A stretch of DNA of 64,000 bases from Burkholderia sp. Bp8992 (GCF_003853705.1 NZ_QTQI01000001.1:62001-126000); one strand, 5' to 3'. Counted from the first letter of the stretch, positions 1 to 8,298 are shown. The notes: a model not told the origin generated them from the sequence alone. A program made the numbers and translations.

Positions 1-944
1 TCGGCCGCGGCGCCGAATCCGCTGCCGCGGCCGTCGCCGTTGAAATAGTTGAATACGTTGAACGACACGACGCGCACGTCGGCATCCGGATGCCGGGCCG
101 GTGCATCGCGACGCGGGTTCGCCGTGGCGTCGAACGCCGGCGCGGCGCCGGCGGCCGGTTGCAGCCGCCACGCACCGTAGCGCAGTTCGAGCACGCCTTC
201 GACGCCGCGCACCGTGTAGCCCGCACGAAGCGTGTTGGCGGCGCTCAGTGCGGGCGACGGATAGCGGACGGCCGCGCGATCGCGGCGGTTCGAGCCGTCG
301 TCGAGCACGATGCGGTTGCGCGCGTTGGCCGCCGCGAGCGCAGCGGCTTCGGCGGGCGGCGCGACCTGGGTCGGGATGCGCAGCCGGCCGTTGCTGAGCA
401 CGACGCTGCCGTAGCGGCCGAGTTCGTGCGTGCCGCTGACCGTCAGCGTTTGCGGCAGGCGCACCAGCATGCCTTCGTGGGCGGCCAGCACGGCCGGCGT
501 GGCGACCGGCAGCGTGAGCGTGGCGGGCGTGACCGCCTGCCCGCGTGCACAGACCGCGACGCCGCCCGTCAGCGTGAACTGCGTGCGGCCGTATCGATCG
601 TCGATCCGGCCGGTGAGATGCACGAGATCGCCTGCATTCGCACGCGCGTTCGGCGCGTACACGAACAGGCCTTCCGGGACGCCCGGCTTGTGCGTGCGCT
701 GCGCATCGGCCTGCTGGACGAAGAAGCCGCCGAGGCCGTCGGGCCCGCCGAACGTCGCGGTGACGACGGCCTCGATCGACGTCGTGTGCCCGGCCACCGG
801 CGACGGGCCGTCGCCGCGGCGGAGATCGGCGATCGCCGAGGTCGCGCCGCCGCAGCCCGCGCTGACCGGCAGCGCGGCGATGGCCGGACGGACGGAGAGG
901 GCGAGCGACAGCGCAATGGCAGGCAGTGGCAGCAGGCGTGACAT
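1..944 (-). CDS. ExeM/NucH-family extracellular nuclease, N-terminal part (cut by window edge)
   Basis: The frame reads from an ATG at 944 down to base 1 without a stop, giving the first 314 residues; the C-terminal part lies outside the window. A signal peptide (residues 1 to about 24, ending near AIAALP) is followed by an OB-fold-like region (roughly 45-160). At the edge comes the motif VVSFNVFNYFNGDGRG, which opens the exonuclease-endonuclease-phosphatase domain in ExeM/NucH proteins. Members of the family are secreted or surface nucleases that degrade extracellular DNA. The catalytic Glu, Asp and His residues of the nuclease domain are not in view. An in-frame GTG lies four codons upstream of the chosen ATG. 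Family assignment is firm for the visible part; secretion is inferred from the signal peptide. Confidence 0.8.
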   Translation of the reverse strand, partial: MSRLLPLPAIALSLALSVRPAIAALPVSAGCGGATSAIADLRRGDGPSPVAGHTTSIEAVVTATFGGPDGLGGFFVQQADAQRTHKPGVPEGLFVYAPNARANAGDLVHLTGRIDDRYGRTQFTLTGGVAVCARGQAVTPATLTLPVATPAVLAAHEGMLVRLPQTLTVSGTHELGRYGSVVLSNGRLRIPTQVAPPAEAAALAAANARNRIVLDDGSNRRDRAAVRYPSPALSAANTLRAGYTVRGVEGVLELRYGAWRLQPAAGAAPAFDATANPRRDAPARHPDADVRVVSFNVFNYFNGDGRGSGFGAAA

Positions 945-1151
945 GGGACGGTCCACAGGAAGAAAATCCAACGGTTCGGCCCCACATCCTGAAGGCAAAA
1001 TGTCAGGAAGCGGCCGAATTGGCCGTCAGGCCAGTGCCGGTCGGCCAACGATGCCGGCAGGCCGCATCGCGGCTGTTACGCTTTCGCATCGGGCGTCGCT
1101 TGCCGATCGTGCACCGAACATTGCCGCGCCCCGTTCCCACAGGAGATGCCC

Positions 1152-1505
1152 ATGTCTTACATGCTGTTGATTGTCGAGCCGACCGAGCAGCGTGCCGAGC
1201 GCACGCTCGACGAAGGTCAGGCGCTGTACGCGCGGATGGTCGATTTCGCCGAGACGCTGAAGGCGCGCGGCGTGCTGCGCGGCGTCGAGTCGCTGGAGCG
1301 TTCCGAGCGCGGCACGCGCGTGCAGGTGCGCGACGGCGAGACGCGCCTGCTCGACGGCCCGTTCGCGGAGGCGAAGGAAATGGTCGGCGGCTTTTTCCTC
1401 GTCGACGTCGACACGCGCGAAGAGGCGATCGAGATCGCACGCCAGTGCCCGGCGGCGCAATGGTGCACGGTCGAGGTTCGCGCGGTCGGCCCGTGCTTCC
1501 TGTGA
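1152..1505 (+). CDS. YCII/DGPF-domain protein (first copy)
   Basis: A 117-residue protein of the YCII-related (DGPF) family, small dimeric alpha-beta barrel proteins. It begins MSYMLLIVEP and carries the diagnostic LLDGPFAEAKE motif near residue 70. The ATG at 1152 is preferred over the one at 1146 because the AGGAG at 1141-1145 is then correctly spaced. The biochemical role of DGPF proteins is unknown. They are repeatedly found beside ECF42-type sigma factors, as here, where a second DGPF protein, a VOC protein and the sigma factor follow on the same strand. It is probably a member of the sigma-factor regulon or a partner; that role is inferred from context. Confidence 0.85.
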   Translation: MSYMLLIVEPTEQRAERTLDEGQALYARMVDFAETLKARGVLRGVESLERSERGTRVQVRDGETRLLDGPFAEAKEMVGGFFLVDVDTREEAIEIARQCPAAQWCTVEVRAVGPCFL

Positions 1506-1630
1506 CGGCTGCGACTCGGTATTTACCCTGATCTGTCGCGGCGCGTGTCGATCCGGCCGTCTTTCGTCCGTCGTCCGGATAAGGCCCCGATGGACGGGCG
1601 CCTCCTTCCATCGACGACAAGGAGTAAACG

Positions 1631-2050
1631 ATGCGATTCATGATCATGATCCGGGCGAACGCCGTCAGCGAATCCGACGCGTTGCCGGACAACCGGCTGG
1701 TCGAAGCCATGACCGTCTATCACGAGGAACTGGCCAAGGCCGGCGTGCTGCTCGACGCGAACGGGCTGCGGCCGAGCGCGCGCGGCTGGCGCGTGCGCTA
1801 CACGGGCGGCAAGGGCACCGTGATCGACGGCCCGTTCGCCGAAACGAAGGAGCTGATCGCCGGCTATACGCTGATCCAGGTGCGGTCGCGCGACGAGGCG
1901 CTCGAATGGACGCGCCGGTTTCCCGCGCCGTTCGGTGCCGAGATGGATTGCGAGATCGAGGTGCGGCCGCTGTTCGAGCTCGACGATCTCACGCCGAGCG
2001 ACGCGGTCGAGCGGTTCCGCGATCTCCACGTCGGCCGCGCCGGCGCCTGA
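1631..2050 (+). CDS. YCII/DGPF-domain protein (second copy)
   Basis: A 139-residue DGPF/YCII family protein starting MRFMIMIRANAVSES, with an AAGGAG ribosome site ending 7 nt upstream. The family motif reads VIDGPFAETKELI near residue 72. It resembles the preceding gene only in fold and motif and is clearly diverged, so the pair is an old duplication or two separate acquisitions. The C-terminus (about residues 105-139) extends beyond the core domain. It lies between the first DGPF gene and the VOC gene, with a 125-nt gap upstream and 38 nt downstream, consistent with one operon. The function is unknown. Confidence 0.85.
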   Translation: MRFMIMIRANAVSESDALPDNRLVEAMTVYHEELAKAGVLLDANGLRPSARGWRVRYTGGKGTVIDGPFAETKELIAGYTLIQVRSRDEALEWTRRFPAPFGAEMDCEIEVRPLFELDDLTPSDAVERFRDLHVGRAGA

Positions 2051-2088
2051 ACGTCCACCTGAATCCAACTTCACCGGGAGCACCCGTC

Positions 2089-2505
2089 ATGCACAAGATG
2101 GTCTTCATCAACCTGCCCGTCGCCGACCTGCCGCGCTCGAAGGCGTTCTACCAGGCGCTCGGCTTCGAAGTCGTGCCCGAATACACCAACGACATGGCCG
2201 CCTGCATCAAGATCAGCGACGCGATCTTCGCGATGCTGCTCGTGCGGCCGTTTTTCCAGACCTTTACCGACAAGACGATCATCGATCCGGCCACGCAGGT
2301 GCAGGTGCTGTCGTGCCTGTCGTGCGAAAGCCGCGCCGAGGTCGACGCGATCGTCGCGAAGGCGCTCGCGGCCGGCGGCTCCGCGCCGCAGGCGCCGCGC
2401 GAGTACCCGAACATGTACGGCCACGGGTTCGACGATCCGGACGGCCACGCATGGGAGCTGATGGCCATGCCGCTGGAGGCGCCGGCCGCGGGGCAGGCGT
2501 CGTGA
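2089..2505 (+). CDS. VOC-superfamily (glyoxalase/bleomycin resistance-like) protein
   Basis: A 138-residue protein with a vicinal-oxygen-chelate fold: N-terminal MVFINLPVADLPRSKAFYQ strand-helix module and C-terminal GFDDPDGHAWELM motif. The C-terminal Glu (WEL) is a usual metal ligand of the family. Its closest type is the VOC relative often called a glyoxalase/extradiol dioxygenase-like protein; the substrate cannot be read from sequence. Its stop codon overlaps the GTG start of the sigma-factor gene by 4 bp, indicating translational coupling. VOC proteins and DGPF proteins recur in ECF42 neighbourhoods, so this is likely an effector of the same response. Confidence 0.85.
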   Translation: MHKMVFINLPVADLPRSKAFYQALGFEVVPEYTNDMAACIKISDAIFAMLLVRPFFQTFTDKTIIDPATQVQVLSCLSCESRAEVDAIVAKALAAGGSAPQAPREYPNMYGHGFDDPDGHAWELMAMPLEAPAAGQAS

Positions 2506-3770
2506 CGCTCGAGGCGACGCATCGTGCGATCGAAGCGGTCTGGCGAATCGAGGCGCCGAAGATCATCGCGCGCGCCGCGCGCGTGGTGCGCGACGTCGGC
2601 GTCGCCGAGGAGCTGGCGCAGGACACGCTCGTCGCGGCGCTCGAGCACTGGCCCGTCGACGGCGTGCCCGACAACCCGGCCGCCTGGCTGATGACGGCCG
2701 TGAAGCGTCGCGCGCTCGACCGCGTCCGGCAGGAGTCGCTGCATGCGGCGAAGCGCGACCAGCTCGGGCACGAGATGGACGCGCTCGAGGCGCACGTCGT
2801 TCCCGACATCGCGGAGGCGCTCGCCGACGCGAGCGACGACGACATCGGCGACGACCTGCTGCGGCTGATCTTCACGTCGTGCCACCCGGTGCTGTCGACC
2901 GATGCGCGTGTCGCGCTGACGCTGCGGCTGCTCGGCGGGCTGACGACGGGCGAGATCGCACGCGCGTTCCTGACGCCCGAGCCGACGATCGCGCAGCGGA
3001 TCGTGCGCGCGAAGCGCACGCTCTCGGCCGCGCACGTGCCGTTCGAGGTGCCGGCCGCCGATGCGCGGCCCGCCCGGCTCGCGTCGGTGCTCGAAGTGAT
3101 CTACCTCGTGTTCAACGAAGGCCATGCGGCGACCGCCGGCGACGACTGGACGCGTCCGGCGCTGTGCGACGAAGCGCTGCGGCTCGGCCGCGTGCTGGCC
3201 GGGCTCGCGCCGGACGAAAGCGAAGTGTTCGGGCTCGTCGCGCTGATGGAACTGCAGGCGTCGCGCATGCATGCGCGCACCGATGCACAGGGCCGGCCCG
3301 TGCTGCTGCTCGACCAGGACCGCAGCCGCTGGGATCCGCTGCTGATCCGGCGCGGCCTCGCGGCGCTGGAGCGGGCGACGAAGCTCGGCGGCGTGCGCGG
3401 GCCGTATGCGCTGCAGGCCGCGCTGGCCGCCTGCCATGCGCGTGCGCGGCACGCGTCGGATACCGACTGGGCGCAGATCGTCGCGCTGTACGACGCGCTC
3501 GCCGAGGTCGCGCCGTCGCCAGTCGTCGAGCTGAATCGCGCGGTGGCGGTGGGGATGGCGTTCGGGCCGGCCGCGGCGCTCGAGCTCGTCGACGCGCTGC
3601 GCGACGATCCTGCGCTGGCACGCTATCACTGGCTGCCGAGCGTGCGCGGCGACCTGCTGGCGAAGCTCGGCCGCGCCGACGAGGCCAAGCTCGAGTTCCG
3701 CCGCGCGGCGGAACTGACGCGCAACGAACGCGAACGCGAATTGCTGCTCAAGCGTGCGACGGATGCATGA
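2502..3770 (+). CDS. ECF42-type RNA polymerase sigma factor with long C-terminal extension
   Basis: A 422-residue sigma-70-family factor starting at GTG 2502, inside the end of the VOC gene. Region 2 lies at about residues 12-85 (including LAQDTLVAALEHWP) and region 4 at about 139-175 (LTTGEIARAFL helix-turn-helix). About 240 residues of helical, TPR-like extension follow (DUF6596 type), containing AVAVGMAFGPAAALELVDAL. This architecture plus DGPF neighbours defines the ECF42 group. Those factors lack a gene for a membrane anti-sigma factor, and none is seen here; the extension is thought to control activity. The inducing signal is unknown. Assignment to the group is confident; the regulon is inferred to include the three upstream genes. 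Confidence 0.88.
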   Translation: MTLEATHRAIEAVWRIEAPKIIARAARVVRDVGVAEELAQDTLVAALEHWPVDGVPDNPAAWLMTAVKRRALDRVRQESLHAAKRDQLGHEMDALEAHVVPDIAEALADASDDDIGDDLLRLIFTSCHPVLSTDARVALTLRLLGGLTTGEIARAFLTPEPTIAQRIVRAKRTLSAAHVPFEVPAADARPARLASVLEVIYLVFNEGHAATAGDDWTRPALCDEALRLGRVLAGLAPDESEVFGLVALMELQASRMHARTDAQGRPVLLLDQDRSRWDPLLIRRGLAALERATKLGGVRGPYALQAALAACHARARHASDTDWAQIVALYDALAEVAPSPVVELNRAVAVGMAFGPAAALELVDALRDDPALARYHWLPSVRGDLLAKLGRADEAKLEFRRAAELTRNERERELLLKRATDA

Positions 3771-4013
3771 CGCATGACCCATGACGCACGAGAGTGCGTC
3801 CAGCTTGCCGTCCCGACACCACCCGCGTCTCGCCTGGCACTGCCTGACACCGCCCGACGCTATCGCGCGCATTGAAAAAGCCTATTGGGGGATGCGAACG
3901 CGAGCGCCTAGATTGAAGAGCACGATGCGTGCGCCGCGGCGCACGCATCGTTCCCCACATACATCATCGGCCCGGCTTCGCACGCGGCCGCGCCGACTCG
4001 AACGGAGGCGCAA

Positions 4014-4436
4014 ATGGCTCAACTCAAGGGCAGCAAGACCGAAGAGAACCTGAAGGCCGCATTCGCAGGCGAATCGCAGGCGAACCGGCGCTATCTGTAT
4101 TTCGCTTCGAAGGCCGACGTCGAAGGGCAGAACGACGTCGCCGCGCTGTTCCGCTCGACCGCCGAAGGCGAAACCGGCCATGCGCACGGCCATCTCGAAT
4201 ACCTGGAAGCCGTCGGCGATCCGGCCACGGGCTTGCCGTTCGGTTCGTCGCGGCTGAATCTCGAATCGGCGATCGCCGGCGAGACGCACGAATACACCGA
4301 CATGTATCCGGGCATGGCGAAGACGGCCCGCGACGAAGGCTTCGACGAAATCGCGAACTGGTTTGAAACGCTCGCGAAGGCCGAACGCAGCCACGCAAAC
4401 CGCTATACGAAGGCGCTGGACAGTCTCGTCGACTGA
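4014..4436 (+). CDS. Rubrerythrin-family diiron protein without rubredoxin domain
   Basis: A 140-residue ferritin-like four-helix protein. Paired iron-ligand motifs are visible: E near residue 20 ([11 protein letters not shown]), [10 protein letters not shown] near residues 45-55, EFLE-like HLEYLEAV, the second-half [10 protein letters not shown] and AERSHANRY. The C-terminal rubredoxin domain of classical rubrerythrins is absent. Rubrerythrins reduce peroxide using electrons from rubredoxin or other Fe-S donors. A GGAGG site sits 5 nt before the ATG. It heads a cassette with an HdrD/GlpC-like Fe-S protein and a DUF3501 protein, so the Fe-S protein is a plausible electron donor replacing the missing rubredoxin domain; that link is an inference. 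Confidence 0.9.
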   Translation: MAQLKGSKTEENLKAAFAGESQANRRYLYFASKADVEGQNDVAALFRSTAEGETGHAHGHLEYLEAVGDPATGLPFGSSRLNLESAIAGETHEYTDMYPGMAKTARDEGFDEIANWFETLAKAERSHANRYTKALDSLVD

Positions 4437-4451
4437 CGGGCCGCCGCGGGC

Positions 4452-4470
4452 CGCACGGCATCGCCGTGCG
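4452..4470 (+). other. Intra-operon stem-loop between rubrerythrin and Fe-S protein genes
   Basis: CGCACGGC and GCCGTGCG form a perfect 8-bp stem with a 3-nt loop 15 nt after the rubrerythrin stop. There is no T-tract, so it is more likely an mRNA-processing or stability element than a full terminator. It could account for higher rubrerythrin than downstream expression. Confidence 0.45.
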
Positions 4471-4559
4471 ACCGGCATGCGGCCGGCTGTTCGTTCACCG
4501 CTGCCCGCAGTGCGCGGGCGGCGCGCTCGCGCGCATGCGCGCCACGCTGGAGCGCCCCC

Positions 4560-5897
4560 ATGCCCCACAAGGAAGGCAGTCTCGAAGCCCCGACCCGGCA
4601 TCCGCTCGACTGGCAGTCCGATGCGTTCTACGACCAGGCCGCGATCGATGCGGAAATGACGCGCGTGTTCGACATCTGCGCGGGCTGCCGGCGCTGCGTG
4701 TCGCTGTGCGGCGCGTTCCCGGCGCTGTTCGACCTGGTCGACGACACGCCGATGGGCGACATCGAGGAAGTGCCGAAGGAAGCGTTCGGCAAGGTCGTCG
4801 ACCAGTGCTATCTGTGCGACCTCTGCTATATGACGAAATGCCCGTACGTGCCGCCGCACGCATGGAACGTCGACTTCCCGCACCTGATGCTGCGCGGCAA
4901 GGCCGCACGCTACCGGCGCGGCGAAGTGGCGTTGCGCGACAAGGTGCTGTCGAACACCGATGCGCTCGGTCATTTCGCGGGTATTCCGATCGTCACGCAG
5001 GCGGTCAACGCGGTGAATCGCACGCCGCCCGCCCGCCACGCGCTCGAAGCGGCACTCGGCGTCGATCGCAACGCATGGCTGCCGGCGTTCGCGCCGCGCA
5101 AGTTCCGGCGCGGCGCGAAGCGCTCGGACAACCCGCCCGTGCGCGACGGCGAACGCACGCCCGGCAAGGTCGCGATCTACGCGACGTGCTACGTGAATTT
5201 CAACGAACCCGGCATCGGCCACGACCTGCTCGCGATCCTCGCGCACAACGACATCCCGTACGAACTCGTCACGCACGAAGCCTGTTGCGGGATGCCGCTG
5301 CTCGAACAGGGCAATCTCGACGGCGTCGCCGCGAAGAAGGCCGTGAACATGCCGGTGCTCGAACGCTATGCGCGCGAAGGCTATGCGCTGATCGGCGCGA
5401 TTCCGAGCTGCGTGCTGATGTACAAGAGCGAGCTGCCGCTGATGTTCCCCGGCGACGAGGCGGTGCGCGCGGTGGCCGACGCATTCTGGGATCCGTTCGA
5501 ATACGTGATCGCGCGGCATCGCGACGGGCTGCTGAAGACCGATTTCAAGACCGGCCTCGGTACCGTGTCGTATCACGTGCCGTGCCATGCGCGCGTGCAG
5601 AACATCGGCCGCAAGACGGCCGACGCGTTGTCGCTCGTGCCCGATACGCGCGTGAACGTCGTCGAGCGTTGCTCGGGCCATGCGGGCACGTTCGGCGTGA
5701 AGAAGGAATTCCATGCGGACGCGATGCGGATCGGCGCGCCCGTGTTCAAGGCGATGGCCGAGGCGCAACCGGATGTCGTGTCGTCCGACTGCGCGCTGGC
5801 CGGCCATCACATCGTGCAGGGCATCGACGAGAAGGGGCTGCCGTCCGCGCCGCTCGCGCATCCGCTCACGCTGCTGCGCCGCGCGTACGGGATCTGA
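4560..5897 (+). CDS. HdrD/GlpC-like (4Fe-4S) CCG-domain oxidoreductase
   Basis: A 445-residue cytoplasmic Fe-S protein. Two cluster motifs are present: C40, C43, C46, C50 (CX2CX2CX3C) and C83, C86, C89, C94 (CX2CX2CX4CP). Two CCG-type domains follow; the first has C242-C243-G244, while the second is reduced to CSG with a later single Cys (SSDCALAG). Related proteins (GlpC, HdrD, LutA-like) move electrons between carriers and quinones or disulfides. Position between rubrerythrin and DUF3501 is a conserved arrangement in proteobacteria. The enzyme partner is not proven; a role in peroxide or redox stress is inferred. The degenerate second CCG domain argues against true heterodisulfide reductase activity. 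Confidence 0.85.
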   Translation: MPHKEGSLEAPTRHPLDWQSDAFYDQAAIDAEMTRVFDICAGCRRCVSLCGAFPALFDLVDDTPMGDIEEVPKEAFGKVVDQCYLCDLCYMTKCPYVPPHAWNVDFPHLMLRGKAARYRRGEVALRDKVLSNTDALGHFAGIPIVTQAVNAVNRTPPARHALEAALGVDRNAWLPAFAPRKFRRGAKRSDNPPVRDGERTPGKVAIYATCYVNFNEPGIGHDLLAILAHNDIPYELVTHEACCGMPLLEQGNLDGVAAKKAVNMPVLERYAREGYALIGAIPSCVLMYKSELPLMFPGDEAVRAVADAFWDPFEYVIARHRDGLLKTDFKTGLGTVSYHVPCHARVQNIGRKTADALSLVPDTRVNVVERCSGHAGTFGVKKEFHADAMRIGAPVFKAMAEAQPDVVSSDCALAGHHIVQGIDEKGLPSAPLAHPLTLLRRAYGI

Positions 5898-5927
5898 TTC
5901 GAGGCCCGCCATCCACGAGGACTGCTC

Positions 5928-6509
5928 ATGACGCTGACCCGCGACTCCCTGCTGACGCTCGAGGCGTACGCCAAGATCCGCCGGGCCGAACACGCACGGC
6001 TCGTCGCGTACAAGCGCCGCCGCGCGGTGGCGCTCGGCAATCACCTGCGCTTCCTGTTCGAGGACGAGACGACGATCCGCTATCAGATCCAGGAGATGCT
6101 GCACATCGAGAAGATTTTCGACGAGGCAGGCATCGAGGGCGAACTGGAAGCGTATCTGCCGTTGATACCCGACGGCACCAACCTGAAGGCGACGATGCAG
6201 ATCGAATACGAGCACGAGGCCGAGCGGCGTGCGGCGCTCGCACGGCTGATCGGTGTCGAGGATCGCGTGTACGTGCAGGTCGACGGGCATGCGAGCGTCT
6301 ATGCGATCGCCGACGAGGATCTCGAGCGCGACACCGCCGAGAAAACGTCGGCCGTGCACTTCGTGCGCTTCGAACTCGACGCGCCGATGCGCGCGGCGCT
6401 CAAGGGCGGGGCGGCGCTGTCGATCGGCTGCGATCACCCGGCCTACGCGATGCCGCCGCAGCTTGTGGACGCGGACGTGGCCGCATCGCTGGCCGGCGAT
6501 CTGCGCTGA
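5928..6509 (+). CDS. DUF3501 family protein
   Basis: A 193-residue soluble protein starting MTLTRDSLLTLEAYAKIR, 30 nt after the Fe-S protein gene and so almost certainly cotranscribed. It matches the DUF3501 family, which is found almost only next to the rubrerythrin/HdrD-like pair. The sequence is acidic, with an alpha-helical N-terminus containing ENTIRYQIQEML-like segments and a beta-rich C-terminal half. Few cysteines are present (one in IGCDHPAY near residue 167), so it is unlikely to carry an Fe-S cluster. The function is unknown. Confidence 0.85.
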   Translation: MTLTRDSLLTLEAYAKIRRAEHARLVAYKRRRAVALGNHLRFLFEDETTIRYQIQEMLHIEKIFDEAGIEGELEAYLPLIPDGTNLKATMQIEYEHEAERRAALARLIGVEDRVYVQVDGHASVYAIADEDLERDTAEKTSAVHFVRFELDAPMRAALKGGAALSIGCDHPAYAMPPQLVDADVAASLAGDLR

Positions 6510-6742
6510 CGCGACCGCCGTGGGTCCCGGGCGCCGGTTTCAGCCTTCCCGTTCCGACCCGAAACAGGATTTCCGCTCGCCGGGCGGCATGGCCGCGCGC
6601 GTGTCGCCGCGAAAATGTAACAGGCGTCACGAGGTTGCATGCGGGGACATACCGTGCATCGCGCGTCACCGCGCTTTCATCACTCGCAGAGAAACAATAA
6701 AAAGATTGTGCACGGAGATAATCAAAGCGAACGGGAATTGAA

Positions 6743-6796
6743 TGATTTACCGATTCGTGAATATCTTGTTACGATTTTTTCCCTGATTTACCGATT
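6743..6796 (+). repeat. 13-bp exact direct repeat (TGATTTACCGATT x2)
   Basis: TGATTTACCGATT occurs at 6743-6755 and again at 6784-6796, start-to-start 41 bp (about four helical turns), so both copies face the same side of the DNA. The first copy continues into ACCGATTCGTGAA, which recurs with one change (ACCGATTCGGGAA) at 10058-10070 before bceB. It is likely a tandem operator for a regulator. Confidence 0.65.
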
Positions 6797-6798
6797 TT

Positions 6799-6825
6799 CG
6801 GCAGCAATTCTTGCGATTGTTGCCG
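6799..6825. promoter_or_regulatory. 10-bp inverted repeat next to the direct repeats
   Basis: CGGCAGCAAT (6799-6808) pairs with ATTGTTGCCG (6816-6825) with one G-T mismatch and a 7-nt loop. No T-tract follows. It could be an operator or an RNA hairpin in the leader of a transcript starting upstream. Confidence 0.5.
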
Positions 6826-7003
6826 ACAAGGGCCGGATCAGCCTGTAACAGCTTATTTCAGGCCATTCTTCATACCCCGCGGAGCCCCGCCAGACGGGCC
6901 TTTGCAGCGGCGGGCATAAAGATCTCGCAAAAAAATTCAAGCGTAAATAGATTGCGCATCAATGGCTGGATGTTTCAGTGCGTAACATTAAGTCATTGTC
7001 ATA

Positions 7004-7031
7004 TTGAGATAAACCCTGAGGATGGTATGCT
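7004..7031 (+). promoter_or_regulatory. Candidate sigma-70 promoter of the DUF4096 gene
   Basis: TTGAGA (7004-7009) and TATGCT (7026-7031) are separated by 16 bp and lie about 200 nt before the ATG at 7234, which would give a long untranslated leader. It was found by eye and other start sites are possible. Confidence 0.4.
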
Positions 7032-7233
7032 TCGTGCACAAAAATTCCCACATTGGAGTGAGACCGTGACTTGTGCGCCATTGCCGGGAATTGCGGCACC
7101 GTGAAAGTGCGGTGTCGCCCGGTATGCACAACACCGGATAACCATAATGTGCAACCTGGCCGCCGGGCGACGCGATTGTGTCGCGAAGGCGCCGCCAATC
7201 GCAGCCCGGCCTGGCTGCGTGGAGAGATCTACT

Positions 7234-8175
7234 ATGTTCTTCGATGAGCTTAACGATGAAGAGTGGGTTCGTCTTTCAACGCTGATCGCCGATGAACCCA
7301 TCCGGCTGAACCGTCGTGGGCGTCCACGCGCCGAACCGCGCGTCGTCGCGAATGCGGTGCTGTGGATCCTGACGACCGGTGAAGCCTGGTCCAAGCTGCC
7401 CGGCCGCTATCCGTCCGGGCCGACGTGCCGTCGCCGCTATGAAGAGTGGCTGGCGAACGGCACGCTGCTGAAGATGATCGACGTACTGACCCAGTTCAGC
7501 GGGCGCACGTTCGCGTATATTCCGCCGCCGCCGGAGGCGGCAGTGCCTGCGCGTCGCGCGGAGCCCGTGCCCGACAACGATCGCTTGCGCGGCGTGTTCT
7601 GGCAAAACCCCGAGTCGTGGCAATTGCCGGTTGCGCAGGCAAACGTTTGGGAGGGCGAAGGTGCGTCGATCAGCGCGATGCAGGTCGATGCGGTGATCGA
7701 CCGGTCCGACGCATCGTTCGTGGTGCCCGGGGCGCCGGCGGCCGAGTTGCGCCATGCACGCGCATCGGCGACGAGCTTCGCCGCGGCCGAACCGCAAGTC
7801 GACGAGTATCGCGGCTATACGATCAGCGGCATCGCGCAGCCCGTGCAGAACCTGATGTATCGCGCGTGGGCCGAGATCTCGCAGGGCGACCGGCGCGTGG
7901 AGCGCTCGGGCCTCATCGGCCCGCGCTTCACCGATGCCGAGGAAGCCGAGCAGTTCGCGCTCGACTGGGCGCGCCAGTGGATCGATCGCCATGGCGCGAG
8001 CGACGAGCCGGCGCGCGAGCCGCAAAGCGAGGTGCTGGTCGGCTTGTCCGCGCTGGCGCGTGCGGAATCGGACATCAAGCGCTTCATCGCCGAGCGTCAC
8101 GCGGGCGCGATGTCCGAAAGCCGCAACGATCCCGTGCAGTCGGAACGTCGCGAGTACGCGTACCGCGTCGGTTGA
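7234..8175 (+). CDS. DUF4096 (IS5-type transposase DNA-binding) domain protein, putative exapted regulator
   Basis: A 313-residue protein; the ATG at 7234 has GGAGAG 8 nt upstream. Residues 1 to about 85 match the N-terminal DNA-binding domain of IS5-family transposases (DUF4096): LNDEEWVRLSTLI, RRGRPRAEPRVVANAVLWIL, GEAWSKLPGRYPSGPTC. The DDE nuclease domain is absent. In its place are a Pro/Ala-rich linker and a conserved-looking domain at about residues 185-260 (DEYRGYTISGIAQPVQNLMY, then an acidic helix). No terminal inverted repeats surround the gene. It lies beside the exopolysaccharide cluster behind an elaborate AT-rich promoter, so a domesticated transcription factor is the best reading. 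Its target is unknown; the bce genes are candidates. Confidence 0.75.
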   Translation: MFFDELNDEEWVRLSTLIADEPIRLNRRGRPRAEPRVVANAVLWILTTGEAWSKLPGRYPSGPTCRRRYEEWLANGTLLKMIDVLTQFSGRTFAYIPPPPEAAVPARRAEPVPDNDRLRGVFWQNPESWQLPVAQANVWEGEGASISAMQVDAVIDRSDASFVVPGAPAAELRHARASATSFAAAEPQVDEYRGYTISGIAQPVQNLMYRAWAEISQGDRRVERSGLIGPRFTDAEEAEQFALDWARQWIDRHGASDEPAREPQSEVLVGLSALARAESDIKRFIAERHAGAMSESRNDPVQSERREYAYRVG

Positions 8176-8251
8176 TCGCGATGTCGATGCAATGCGCGGG
8201 CCGCCGTGTGCCACGACGTCCGCGCAGTTGCCCAGTCTCTCCATGGCCGCG

Positions 8252-8286
8252 TTGCCGGGAGCGCTGCCACGACGGCAGCGCTCCCG
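8252..8286. terminator. Bidirectional hairpin between convergent DUF4096 gene and bceA
   Basis: A perfect 15-bp stem (8252-8266 with 8272-8286) and a 5-nt loop sit 76 nt after the DUF4096 gene stop and 12 nt beyond the end of bceA. The following GTTTGAT gives only a weak T-run. Its position between two converging genes makes a shared terminator likely. Confidence 0.7.
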
Positions 8287-8298
8287 GCGTTTGATGCA

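Larger units (their letters stand above)
6510..7233. other. AT-rich intergenic regulatory region upstream of the DUF4096 gene
   Basis: There is no convincing coding sequence in these 724 bases. The stretch from about 6690 to 7035 is strikingly AT-rich for this genome and contains a 13-bp direct repeat, a 10-bp hairpin and a plausible sigma-70 promoter, each listed separately. Such composition is typical of H-NS-type silencing targets or heavily regulated promoters, which is an inference. Confidence 0.7.

Noticed and set aside
1152-2050. Recent tandem duplication of the two DGPF genes
   Set aside because: The proteins share the family motif but differ throughout, so the duplication, if any, is ancient.
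3882-6437. An 851-codon open frame on the minus strand
   Set aside because: It is antisense to the rubrerythrin, Fe-S and DUF3501 genes; its product is Arg/His-rich low-complexity without any domain. Long shadow frames are normal in GC-rich DNA.
7234-8175. Complete insertion sequence
   Set aside because: Only the DNA-binding domain of an IS5-type transposase is present; no DDE motif, terminal inverted repeats or target-site duplication was seen.
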